DNA from: Pseudonocardiales bacterium
GTDB taxonomy: Bacteria; Actinomycetota; Actinomycetes; Mycobacteriales; Pseudonocardiaceae
Assembly: GCA_025465385.1 (NCBI GenBank)
Contig: JAODNG010000211.1
Coordinates: 1 to 5,697 of the forward strand
DNA: 5,697 nt
Direction: 5' to 3'
This document shows, one piece after another, positions 1 to 5,601 of this stretch. The position numbers and the translations under genes are program-made. Every line of letters begins with the position of its first letter. Position 1 is the stretch's first letter. The notes beneath the pieces are model-generated. The model saw only the letters and a program-made list of their open reading frames with translations, did no database searches and was not told the DNA's origin.

Positions 1-126
1 CCAGTTCTGCCAATCTCGCCGGTTCTGGCAATTGCGCCGGTTCTGGCAATTGCGCCGGTACTTCCAATTGCGCCGGTACTTCCAATCGCGCCGGTACTTC
101 CAATCGCGTCGGTACTCTCGATTGAA
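1..126. repeat. 18-bp tandem repeat, about seven imperfect units
   Basis: Units of 18 bp begin at 1, 19, 37, 55, 73, 91 and 109 on the plus strand, with a core such as ccggtacttccaatcgcg. Units at 19 and 37 are identical (variant ccggttctggcaattgcg), and units at 73 and 91 are identical. The first and last units are more diverged. The array may continue beyond the left edge. Because 18 is a multiple of 3, changes in copy number would keep the proline-rich reading frame and add or remove hexapeptides. It resembles the minisatellite-type arrays found in mycobacterial surface and Pro-rich proteins. Confidence 0.9.
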
Positions 127-361
127 CAGAATGCGGTAACCGACCGAATTGCGGCGGCGGTACGGATTGCACCATTCGTCCGAATTGGGGCGGTGCTGGC
201 GGCTGCGGCGGTTGACCATGTACCGGCGGCCACGTCGTTGCTAACGACGGAGGCAGCGGAGGGGCCGGCGGCGCGACGGGTACGGGCTGGTCGCCGGCCG
301 ACTGGGTGGACAGGGAAGGCGACTGGGCTGCTGGTTGAGAAGACGGCTGGGCGCTTGTCAC
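1..361 (-). CDS. Proline-rich low-complexity protein, N-terminal part (runs off the left edge)
   Basis: Minus-strand frame open for 120 codons from a GTG at 361 to the window edge, so the C-terminus is missing. An in-frame TGA lies 17 codons upstream and no other usable start intervenes, which fixes the start. GAGGGG sits about 12 bases upstream as a rather distant ribosome site. Residues 1-55 are rich in Ser, Gln, Pro and Ala. Residues 51-84 are Pro-rich with two copies of PPQFGR. Residues 85-120 are hexapeptide repeats of the type (Q/R)L(E/P)(V/E)PA, encoded by an 18-bp tandem repeat. The gene lies 77 bp downstream of cbs on the same strand. In M. tuberculosis cbs is followed by pra, which has a Pro-rich N-terminus and a membrane RDD-type C-terminus, so a Pra-like protein is a reasonable guess from position only; the visible sequence does not match Pra closely. 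Codons in the repeat (AGA, TTA, GTA) are unusual for this genome, and other frames are also open here, so the frame is not certain. Confidence 0.5.
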   Translation of the reverse strand, partial: MTSAQPSSQPAAQSPSLSTQSAGDQPVPVAPPAPPLPPSLATTWPPVHGQPPQPPAPPQFGRMVQSVPPPQFGRLPHSVQSRVPTRLEVPARLEVPAQLEVPAQLPEPAQLPEPARLAEL

Positions 362-438
362 TGCGGCTTCAACCCCCTCATTAAGACAGCCTGGCGCACG
401 CGCGCGCGGTCACGTTAGCGGATCCGCTCCAGCGCCAC
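362..438. other. Spacer between cbs and the proline-rich gene, with nested inverted repeats
   Basis: This 77-bp gap holds a perfect 12-bp palindrome, agcggatccgct, at 417-428. It lies within a wider inverted repeat, TGGCGC at 392-397 against GCGCCA at 432-437. An alternating CG tract lies at 395-408. There is no T-run, so a classical intrinsic terminator for cbs is not evident. The structure could attenuate read-through or have no role. Confidence 0.35.
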
Positions 439-1809
439 TCACCGCCCAGCCAGAAACCCCAGTACATCTTGACGAGTGACCACCCCGGCCGGTTTACCGT
501 CGATCAAAACCATGGCGCCGTCGGCGTTGGCCAATGCCCGCATCAACGAGCCGATTGACTCTCCCGCCCCGATCGTCGGAAGTGGTGCTGCCATGTGCGC
601 CTCGATCCGGTCAGCGAGCTGCGCATCACCGGCGAAGAGCGCCTGCAGCAGGGTGCGCTCGTTGACCGCGCCGATCACCTCGGCCGCCATTACCGGCGGC
701 TCGGCGGCCACCACGGGCAGCTGCGAGACGCCGAACTCGCGCAGAATCATCACTGCCTCGGCAACCGTTTCGTTCGGATGAGTGTGCACCAGCTTGGGCA
801 GGGCGCCATCCTTGCCGACCAGCACATCGCCGACCGTCGCTCCGGAGGAGTCCGGCGGTAGGAAACCGTAGGTGGCCATCCAGGAGTCGTTGAAGACCTT
901 GCCCAGGTAACCGCGGCCACCATCGGGCAGCAACACCACGACCACCGAGTCGGGGTCGGCCCGGGCAGCGACGCGCAGCGCGCCCACCACAGCCATCCCG
1001 CAGGATCCGCCCAGCAGCAATCCCTCCTCGCGGGCCAGCCGCCGGGTCATGGTGAACGAATCGGCGTCAGAGACTGGGATGACCTCATCGCAGATGGTCC
1101 GGTCGTAACAGCGGGGCCAGAAGTCCTCTCCGACGCCCTCAACCAAGTAGGGCCGGCCACTGCCGCCCGAGTAGACCGAGCCCTCCGGATCGACCCCCAC
1201 TACCCGCACCCGCCCGTCGCTGACCTCCTTGAGGTAGCGCCCGGTTCCGGAGATCGTCCCGCCGGTGCCGATGCCAGTCACGAAATGGGTGATCCGCCCC
1301 ACGGTTTGCGCCCAGAGTTCCGGACCGGTGCCGTGGTAATGACTGGCCGGGTTCTCCGGGTTGGAGTACTGATCGGGCTTCCAGGCACCGTCGATCTCCT
1401 TGGCCAACCGATCGGACACTGAGTAGTAGGAGTCGGGGTGGGCGGCGAGGACGGCGGTGGGGCACACCACCACTTCGGCACCGTAGGCCTTAAGCACATC
1501 GAGCTTGTCCTGGCCGACCTTGTCGGGGCAGACGAACAGGCAGCGGTATCCCCTGCGTTGGGCGACCAGCGCGAGCCCGACACCGGTGTTGCCTGAGGTG
1601 GGCTCCACGATCGTGCCCCCCGGTTGCAGCGCACCGGAGCGCTCCGCCGCTTCAACCATCCGCAGCGCGATCCGGTCCTTCACGCTGCCGCCGGGATTGA
1701 AGTACTCGACCTTCGCCAGGACCAGCGGTTCGACCTCCCGGGCCACTGCGTTCAGCCGGACCAACGGTGTATTGCCGACCAGATCGATGATGTGCTCGGC
1801 GTACTGCAC
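439..1809 (-). CDS. cbs: Cystathionine beta-synthase
   Basis: A PLP-dependent cytosolic enzyme that condenses L-serine with L-homocysteine to cystathionine in transsulfuration. The chosen GTG at 1809 gives 456 residues; AGGAG lies 6 bases upstream and the protein begins VQYAEHIIDLVGNTPLVRL, as expected for the family. A 29-residue upstream extension is open but looks unlike a Cbs N-terminus. Visible features: PLP lysine K44 in NPGGSVKDR, the TSGNTG loop at 71-76 with N74, the phosphate loop GTGGT at 181-185, EGVGEDFW at 224-231, and GGSCG at 267-271 whose Ser normally contacts the PLP pyridine nitrogen. Residues about 324-456 form a tandem CBS-domain (Bateman) pair, an adenosyl-ligand regulatory module in this family. 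No haem-binding N-terminal extension is present, as is usual in bacteria. Length and motifs fit M. tuberculosis Rv1077 (464 aa, from memory). It is divergent from the esterase gene. Cysteine synthase is a less likely alternative because of the CBS pair and close overall resemblance. Confidence 0.96.
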   Translation of the reverse strand: MQYAEHIIDLVGNTPLVRLNAVAREVEPLVLAKVEYFNPGGSVKDRIALRMVEAAERSGALQPGGTIVEPTSGNTGVGLALVAQRRGYRCLFVCPDKVGQDKLDVLKAYGAEVVVCPTAVLAAHPDSYYSVSDRLAKEIDGAWKPDQYSNPENPASHYHGTGPELWAQTVGRITHFVTGIGTGGTISGTGRYLKEVSDGRVRVVGVDPEGSVYSGGSGRPYLVEGVGEDFWPRCYDRTICDEVIPVSDADSFTMTRRLAREEGLLLGGSCGMAVVGALRVAARADPDSVVVVLLPDGGRGYLGKVFNDSWMATYGFLPPDSSGATVGDVLVGKDGALPKLVHTHPNETVAEAVMILREFGVSQLPVVAAEPPVMAAEVIGAVNERTLLQALFAGDAQLADRIEAHMAAPLPTIGAGESIGSLMRALANADGAMVLIDGKPAGVVTRQDVLGFLAGR

Positions 1810-1931
1810 GGGGTTCTCCTGGCGGGGTAGGGCGGATCTCACTCGTGCACGCGCGCTCCCGAGCTTCGGGGCGTATATCAAGAGTACGGGGGTCACTCTG
1901 CGCAGCGCGGCGTCGAGGAGGTCTTTCAGCG
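1810..1931. promoter_or_regulatory. Divergent intergenic region between cbs and the esterase gene
   Basis: These 122 bp must carry the leaders, and probably the promoters, of both divergent genes. The ribosome site of cbs is AGGAG on the minus strand (1816-1820). That of the esterase is GAGGAGG at 1915-1921, 10 bases before its ATG. The only AT-rich core is gtatatcaagagtac at 1873-1887, which holds -10-like hexamers on both strands (TACTCT and TATACG on the minus strand). Beside it lies a small hairpin, CCCGA-gct-TCGGG at 1858-1870, in the cbs leader. No convincing -35 box was found, so promoter assignment is weak. Confidence 0.35.
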
Positions 1932-2855
1932 ATGCAACAACTGATCAAGACGATGGCCGTCGTGGTGACTGCTACCGGCGCCACGCTCGGTGCGGCCTAC
2001 GGGATGCTCAGCCAGCAGGGCCGGCGGGCTCGCCGCGACATCGTGATCCCGGGCTGGGTGCCCTTCCGGGCAGACGGGGTGTACCTGCCAGATGGGACCG
2101 GTCCGCGTGCTCCGTCGGATCCTGATATCGCCATGCTCGCCTCGGCGGTAGGACACTCACCGGTGCTGCGATTGGCGATGCTGGGTGACTCGTTGGCGGC
2201 CGGCCTCGGTGTCGATCAGCCCGAACAGCTTCCCGGCGTAGTGCTGGCCCGTGGGCTAGCCAACAACTCCGGCCGCCCGGTCCAGCTGGACACCCTGGCG
2301 ATCTGCGGCTGCACCAGCCGTCGACTCGCCGGGCAGGTCGACGCCGCCCTGATCAACCCGCCGCACGCAGCCCTGGTCATGATCGGGGCCAACGACGTGA
2401 CCCGGCGGATCCCGCCATGGGAATCGGCGAGACTGCTCGGCGAGGCAGTATCGAGATTGCGCGCCGAGGGCACCACGGTGATCGTCGGAACGTGCCCGGA
2501 TCTCGGCACCATCCCGCAGATTCCGCAGCCGTTGCGGGCCATCGCCCACACATCCAGCTGGGCGCTGGCCCGCCTGCAGCACGACGCGATATCTGCAGCC
2601 GGCGGCCTGCCGGTCTCGCTGGCCCAACTGCTCGGGCGGGACTTTCGCACCCAGCCGGATATCCTGTTCGGCCGGGACCACTTCCATCCCTCGACTGCCG
2701 GCTACGCAACCGCCTGCTCGTTGTTGCTGCCCACGCTGTGCTCGGCGCTGCGCGATGGCTGCACCGATGACTCGGCCGATGGCTGGGTGGCTACTCGCGG
2801 AGGTAGGACAGCAGCTGAAGGATCTCCAGGTACAACCAAACCAGGGTCACGGTGA
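1932..2855 (+). CDS. Exported or membrane-anchored SGNH/GDSL-family esterase
   Basis: A serine hydrolase of the SGNH/GDSL superfamily (307 aa), expected to cleave ester bonds of acyl or acetyl groups outside the cytoplasm. The ATG at 1932 is preferred because GAGGAGG lies 10 bases upstream and a hydrophobic segment follows at once (about residues 8-25), serving as a signal peptide or membrane anchor. RRARR at 31-35 follows the segment, so orientation or cleavage is not clear. Catalytic blocks: I LAMLGDSLAAG with nucleophile S87; II probably around G126 in ICGCTS; III GAND at 152-155; V DHFH at 249-252 giving D249 and H252. Six cysteines (125, 127, 188, 262, 270, 277) could form disulfides. 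Family, size and divergence from cbs fit M. tuberculosis Rv1075c, described as a GDSL esterase. The SGNH fold should end near residue 275; the last 21 codons and the stop overlap the convergent membrane-protein gene. Confidence 0.9.
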   Translation: MQQLIKTMAVVVTATGATLGAAYGMLSQQGRRARRDIVIPGWVPFRADGVYLPDGTGPRAPSDPDIAMLASAVGHSPVLRLAMLGDSLAAGLGVDQPEQLPGVVLARGLANNSGRPVQLDTLAICGCTSRRLAGQVDAALINPPHAALVMIGANDVTRRIPPWESARLLGEAVSRLRAEGTTVIVGTCPDLGTIPQIPQPLRAIAHTSSWALARLQHDAISAAGGLPVSLAQLLGRDFRTQPDILFGRDHFHPSTAGYATACSLLLPTLCSALRDGCTDDSADGWVATRGGRTAAEGSPGTTKPGSR

Positions 2856-3585
2856 GCCCGAAGGCGATGTACCACGCAGTCCGCTCCGGCGCGCCAGCCC
2901 GGATCGCCTGGTCGGCAGCGTCGAAGTCGAGCAGCAGGCTGAATGCCGCAATCCCGATGACGACGAGACTGAAGAGGATCGCCAGTGGTCCGCCGTCACG
3001 CAGGTGCAGGCCGCCGGGGATGAAGAAGTTCGCGATGAGGTTCACGATCATCAGACCGACGACCCCTATCAGGGCGCCCGTGATCCACTTGGTGAATCGT
3101 GGGGTAACCCGTACCGCCCCGGTTTTGTAGACCACCAGCATCCCGACGAACACCAACACTGTGCCGGTGATCGCCTCGAGCACAATGGAGTTGCTACCGG
3201 TCACGCGTTGCACGTACTGGCCGATGACTCCGCTGATGCCGCCGAGGAAGACACCCTCGACAGCGGCATAAGCCAGGATCAGCGGTGGGCTGACCAGCTT
3301 CTTGAAGATGACCACCATCGCGAGCACGAAGCCGATCAACGCGGCCGGAAGGGCCAGGCCCCACAGTCCGCTCAGGTAGGTGGCCACCCCGGTGGCGATC
3401 AACACCGCCAGGGTGATCCCCGTCTTGGTGACCACATCATCGACGGTCATCGGTCGAGTCGTGGTCAGGGCACCGCCATAGCCGGGGTCAGCGCCCGGGA
3501 ATCTCGCGGGGGCCGAGTTGAAGCCCGCATATCCACCGCCCCCGACGGGAAGACTGCGGAATGCGGGATTGCTGGTGGTGCGCAC
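2791..3585 (-). CDS. Bax inhibitor-1/YccA-family integral membrane protein
   Basis: A 264-residue polytopic protein of the bacterial Bax inhibitor-1-like group (the YccA/TMBIM superfamily, of which B. subtilis YetJ is a pH-sensitive calcium leak channel). The GTG start at 3585 is supported by GGAGG about 7 bases upstream. Residues 1-50 form a soluble Gly/Ala/Pro-rich N-terminus. About seven hydrophobic spans follow, near 57-72, 77-95, 101-119, 134-153, 167-189, 200-219 and 238-261. The family signature is plain at the end: LLLDFDAADQAI at 217-228, then GAPERTAWYIAFGLTVTLVW and LYLEILQLLSYL to residue 262. D220, D222 and D225 sit where acidic residues are typical of the group, but I cannot map them on the YetJ di-aspartate sensor without alignment. 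It is convergent with the esterase, as Rv1072 is with Rv1075c (from memory). True substrate or ion is unknown. Confidence 0.9.
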   Translation of the reverse strand: MRTTSNPAFRSLPVGGGGYAGFNSAPARFPGADPGYGGALTTTRPMTVDDVVTKTGITLAVLIATGVATYLSGLWGLALPAALIGFVLAMVVIFKKLVSPPLILAYAAVEGVFLGGISGVIGQYVQRVTGSNSIVLEAITGTVLVFVGMLVVYKTGAVRVTPRFTKWITGALIGVVGLMIVNLIANFFIPGGLHLRDGGPLAILFSLVVIGIAAFSLLLDFDAADQAIRAGAPERTAWYIAFGLTVTLVWLYLEILQLLSYLRE

Positions 3586-3771
3586 CGTGTTCCTCCAGGT
3601 CGACGTTGCAGGCCGTCACCGGATTCAACGCGCCCGCGACGGGCCAGGTTCCCGTCCAATGAACGCGAATTTCACCGCCGCTGTGGTGACGCCCCAGCAG
3701 GCGAGCACGAGTCCTTCGCGTTACTGTGCGCGCAGGCTGGCGCCTGGGCCTGGAACGGTATGGAGGTGGGG
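3586..3771. promoter_or_regulatory. Divergent intergenic region upstream of the membrane-protein gene and the PRC cassette
   Basis: These 186 bp separate two divergently transcribed units and should hold both promoters. The Shine-Dalgarno GGAGG at 3762-3766 serves the small membrane protein, and a minus-strand GGAGG near 3592-3596 serves the Bax-inhibitor-like gene. I looked for SigA-type and SigF-type (GGTTT/GGGTA) boxes and saw none that were convincing. Long frames that cross it on the plus strand are antisense shadows. Confidence 0.35.
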
Positions 3772-3909
3772 ATGGACTGGTGGGGCTGGGTGATCCTGGC
3801 GCTGGTGATTATCGCGGCGCTGGTCGTGCTCGCGGTTGTGGTCCAACGCAAGCGGCGCCGCGGCGGCGTGATCGGACTCAGCGAACCGGGTCGGGGTGAC
3901 TCTCGGTGA
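3772..3909 (+). CDS. Small single-span membrane protein (45 aa)
   Basis: A short open frame starting MDWWGWVILALV, with GGAGG five bases upstream of the ATG at 3772. An in-frame ATG at 3760 lacks such a site. One hydrophobic span at about 5-24, rich in Val, Ile, Ala and Leu, is followed by the basic cluster QRKRRR (25-30) and a 15-residue polar tail. The positive charges after the span predict N-out/C-in topology, with the tail in the cytoplasm. Its stop overlaps the start of the next gene in a GTGA (3906-3909), so the two are translationally coupled. Function unknown. The context suggests it could hold one or both PRC-barrel proteins at the membrane. Genes of this size are often missed: this one is the true 3' end of a much longer spurious frame that is antisense to the Bax-inhibitor-like gene. 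Confidence 0.8.
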   Translation: MDWWGWVILALVIIAALVVLAVVVQRKRRRGGVIGLSEPGRGDSR

Positions 3910-4493
3910 CCACTCCGACTCCGATGTTGCTGTTACGCGCAAGTGAGTTGACCGGCCGTCCGGTGGTGACCCTCAGCGGCGAGCTGATCGCCGAGATCAA
4001 AGACGTCGTCTTCGAACGTTCCGGCGGCCGGATCGCCGGTTTCACGCTGCGCAATCCGGGACTGTTCAGCCGGTCTCGCAAGGATTCGCTGCCCTGGGTC
4101 GGGGTACACGGGATCGGTCGGGATGCCGTGATGGTGTCCGACGAGACCGTGCTGATAGCGGCTGACCAGCTTGCCCCTCGCAAGCAGGCCCGCGACGCGG
4201 ACGTGCTGCAGGATCGGGTCCTCACCGACAACGGGCGTGATCTCGGGCGGGTGGTGGACGTCGTGCTGCACAGCGGCACCAGCCTGGACGTGGTGGGCTA
4301 TGAGGTCGAGACCAGCGAGGCGCTCGGCACGGCGGGTCGCCACGTGTTCATCCCGCTGCCTGACACCGTGGCAGTCTCCGGCGAAAACCTCATCGTGCCC
4401 GCAGCGGCCACCGAATTCGTCTCTGAAGATTTGGCCGGGTTCGGCGCGGCCGTCGGTGCCTTCCGGGCCCGGTTACGAGAGGGGGCCAGCTGA
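3906..4493 (+). CDS. PRC-barrel protein with two PRC-like units
   Basis: A 195-residue soluble protein. The GTG start overlaps the TGA of the preceding gene by 4 bp and has only a weak GGGGTG site, so coupled re-initiation is likely. Two units of about 80 residues follow the PRC-barrel pattern 'L.GR.V....GE.I..I.DVV.....G.I.GF' with an ending like 'LP...V...G...V..'. The first is at about 9-84 (ASELTGRPVVTLSGELIAEIKDVVF) and the second at about 98-167 (DVLQDRVLTDNGRDLGRVVDVVL, then FIPLPDTVAVSGENLIV). PRC barrels are small beta-barrels found in photosynthetic reaction-centre H subunits and in RimM, where they bind protein partners; they are not catalytic. No signal peptide or membrane span is visible. 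A C-terminal stretch (170-195) could be helical. The protein probably acts as an adaptor, perhaps with the small membrane protein and the second PRC protein. The partner is unknown. Confidence 0.85.
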   Translation: MTTPTPMLLLRASELTGRPVVTLSGELIAEIKDVVFERSGGRIAGFTLRNPGLFSRSRKDSLPWVGVHGIGRDAVMVSDETVLIAADQLAPRKQARDADVLQDRVLTDNGRDLGRVVDVVLHSGTSLDVVGYEVETSEALGTAGRHVFIPLPDTVAVSGENLIVPAAATEFVSEDLAGFGAAVGAFRARLREGAS

Positions 4494-4927
4494 TGCTGTT
4501 CAGCCAGGCGCGTAAGCGCGAAGTGGTGAACACCGCCACCGCGACCCGGGTGGCCAGGGTCGACGGCTTCGTCGTGCTCCCCGGACCGGCTAGGGTGGCC
4601 CTGTTGCGCTTGGGCAAGGTCCGCGGCGCTGGGACCCTGCTCGCCTGGGAAGACGTCCGTGGCTTCGGGCCCGACGCGGTGACAGTCGCCACCGATGCGG
4701 TGATCCGACCGCCCCGCGACGGCTTGGAACAGCGGGCCGAGGACAACGACCTGGAAATCTTGGGCAAGCGAGTGCTTACTGAACGAGGTATGGAGCTCGG
4801 CTCGATCACTGACGTGGATTTCGATCCAGAGACCGGTGCGGTCACCACGCTGCTCACTAAGACCGAGGTCATCGCCGGGCAGCGGATGATCGGTTTAGGC
4901 GGCTACGCGGTGGTTGTCTCGGCTTAG
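4493..4927 (+). CDS. Second PRC-barrel protein
   Basis: A 144-residue soluble protein whose ATG at 4493 shares one base with the previous stop (TGATG), with GAGGGGG upstream, so it is the third coupled gene of the cassette. Its C-terminal unit (about 87-143) is a clear PRC pattern: LEILGKRVLTERGMELGSITDVDFDPETGAVTTL, followed by a short end with GYAVVVS. The N-terminal unit (about 15-73) is more diverged but keeps the 'RV..LRLGK..G...L.W.DV..FGPDAV.V' shape. The half-domain duplication mirrors that of the upstream protein, so the pair probably arose by gene duplication and together supply four PRC units. A polar, acidic linker lies at about 74-86 (DGLEQRAEDND). No catalytic motif was seen. 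The stop TAG is followed by two further in-frame stops and then by a large hairpin. Confidence 0.82.
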   Translation: MLFSQARKREVVNTATATRVARVDGFVVLPGPARVALLRLGKVRGAGTLLAWEDVRGFGPDAVTVATDAVIRPPRDGLEQRAEDNDLEILGKRVLTERGMELGSITDVDFDPETGAVTTLLTKTEVIAGQRMIGLGGYAVVVSA

Positions 4928-4954
4928 GGCTTCTCAATCTAGGGCTTCTCAACC
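4925..4954 (+). repeat. Two-copy 15-bp direct repeat carrying a duplicated stop codon
   Basis: TAGGGCTTCTCAATC (4925-4939) is followed directly by TAGGGCTTCTCAACC (4940-4954), differing at one base. The first copy contains the stop codon of the second PRC gene. As the unit is 15 bp, the second TAG is in the same frame, and a TAA follows at 4955-4957. The gene thus ends in three in-frame stops 15 bp apart. Confidence 0.9.
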
Positions 4955-4957
4955 TAA

Positions 4958-5008
4958 GCGACGACGGGCGGCCGCCCACCCCCCGCGCGGCCGCCCGCCC
5001 ATCGTCGC
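4958..5008. terminator. Large GC-rich hairpin between convergent genes (putative bidirectional terminator)
   Basis: Left arm 4958-4975 (gcgacgacgggcggccgc) pairs with right arm 4987-5008. Seven outer pairs (gcgacga with tcgtcgc) and about eleven inner pairs (cgggcggccgc with gcggccgcccg) are separated by a small bulge on the right arm, around a C-rich loop of 11 bases. A second small stem, gccc-gttt-gggc, lies at 5007-5018. No U-run follows, as is common in mycobacteria. It sits between the end of the PRC cassette and the end of the convergent regulator gene, as expected for a two-way terminator. Confidence 0.75.
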
Positions 5009-5094
5009 CCGTTTGGGCTAAGTAAGCATCGCAGCACCGCGGCTACCGCACAAGCGGATTTGATACGGCCGAATGCTATTCGGATGAATCGAGC
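5009..5094. other. Intergenic remainder before the regulator gene
   Basis: Moderately AT-richer sequence with no open frame that has a ribosome site, and no RNA gene seen. It forms the 3' flank of the minus-strand regulator gene. Confidence 0.4.
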
Positions 5095-5601
5095 CTATTC
5101 CGGTGCATCGAGTTGCAGGTTAATCCAGATCGTCTTGCCATCTGAGTGCTGATGCACTCCCCAGCTCTGGGACAACCCTGCTACCAGATGCAGGCCCCGG
5201 CCGCGGAACGCGCCGATGTCTATCGGCCGTGGCCGCGGGATGGGTGTCCGGCTGTAATCTCGGACCGAGACACGCAACGCCGATCCAGTGCCGGTAACGG
5301 TGATCCGGCTGGAGCTGTGGGCATGTTCGACAGCATTGCTCACTAGCTCGCTCGACAGTAGTTCGGCAACTTCCCGGATCGCCGGAGCCACCGCCCAGAT
5401 CTCGCAGGATTCTCGCACGAACCGTCTCGCGGCTCCCGCAGCGGCGCTGTGCATCGGTAGGTCGCGGTGGCGTCGTACTCGGGGAGGCCGCCGGTCAAAG
5501 AGCGCCCGGGCTGACGCCAGGTCGGAAGTCAACTGGACGGTATCTGGTATTCGCGCGCCCAGCAGCATCGAGCGCTTGTTGCCGTCGGCTCCGTAAAGCA
5601 C
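5095..5601 (-). CDS. RsbW-like ATP-binding (HATPase) anti-sigma-type regulator, C-terminal part
   Basis: Residues about 55-168 form a GHKL/HATPase_c domain of the RsbW anti-sigma kinase type. The N box is SSELVSNAVEHA (83-94, E85 and N89). A G1-like motif is VRDYSRTP (113-120, D115), and the G2 box is GRGLHLVAGL (134-143). DGKTIWINLQL (154-164) makes the last strand. Such proteins phosphorylate anti-sigma antagonists or bind sigma factors in stress control; the partner here is unseen. Residues 1-50 look like the end of a STAS-like domain (ARIPDTVQLTSDLASARALF, then RRPPRVRRHRDLP). The GTG at 5601 is the first usable start after an in-frame TGA at 5674-5676 but has no Shine-Dalgarno site and falls inside that domain, so it is probably not the ancestral start. 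The gene is either a disrupted allele or translated from an unusual site. It converges with the PRC cassette across the shared hairpin. Confidence 0.7.
   Translation of the reverse strand: MLYGADGNKRSMLLGARIPDTVQLTSDLASARALFDRRPPRVRRHRDLPMHSAAAGAARRFVRESCEIWAVAPAIREVAELLSSELVSNAVEHAHSSSRITVTGTGSALRVSVRDYSRTPIPRPRPIDIGAFRGRGLHLVAGLSQSWGVHQHSDGKTIWINLQLDAPE

Noticed and set aside
1..126. CRISPR array
   Set aside because: Units are 18 bp and directly adjacent, with no spacers between them.
193..384. 63-codon plus-strand frame at the left end
   Set aside because: It is antisense to the proline-rich gene, has no ribosome site, and its openness is explained by the composition of the region. Kept only as an ambiguity in the findings.
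1810..1896. 29-codon N-terminal extension of cbs
   Set aside because: The frame is open, but AGGAG lies just upstream of the GTG at 1809, and the family N-terminus begins there. The extension covers the divergent promoter region.
1845..1931. 29-codon N-terminal extension of the esterase
   Set aside because: The Arg-rich extension does not resemble a signal peptide, whereas ATG 1932 has a GAGGAGG site and is followed by a hydrophobic segment.
1505..2125. 206-codon plus-strand frame over the cbs 5' end and the esterase start
   Set aside because: It is antisense to cbs and out of frame with the esterase; no ribosome site and a Ser/Arg/Pro-rich shadow composition.
2755..3771. Very long plus-strand open frame leading into the small membrane protein
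   Set aside because: It is antisense to the well-supported Bax-inhibitor-like gene and its translation is Asp/Gln/His/Glu-rich, typical of an antisense GC-rich shadow. Only the last 46 codons, after a ribosome site at 3762, are taken as real.
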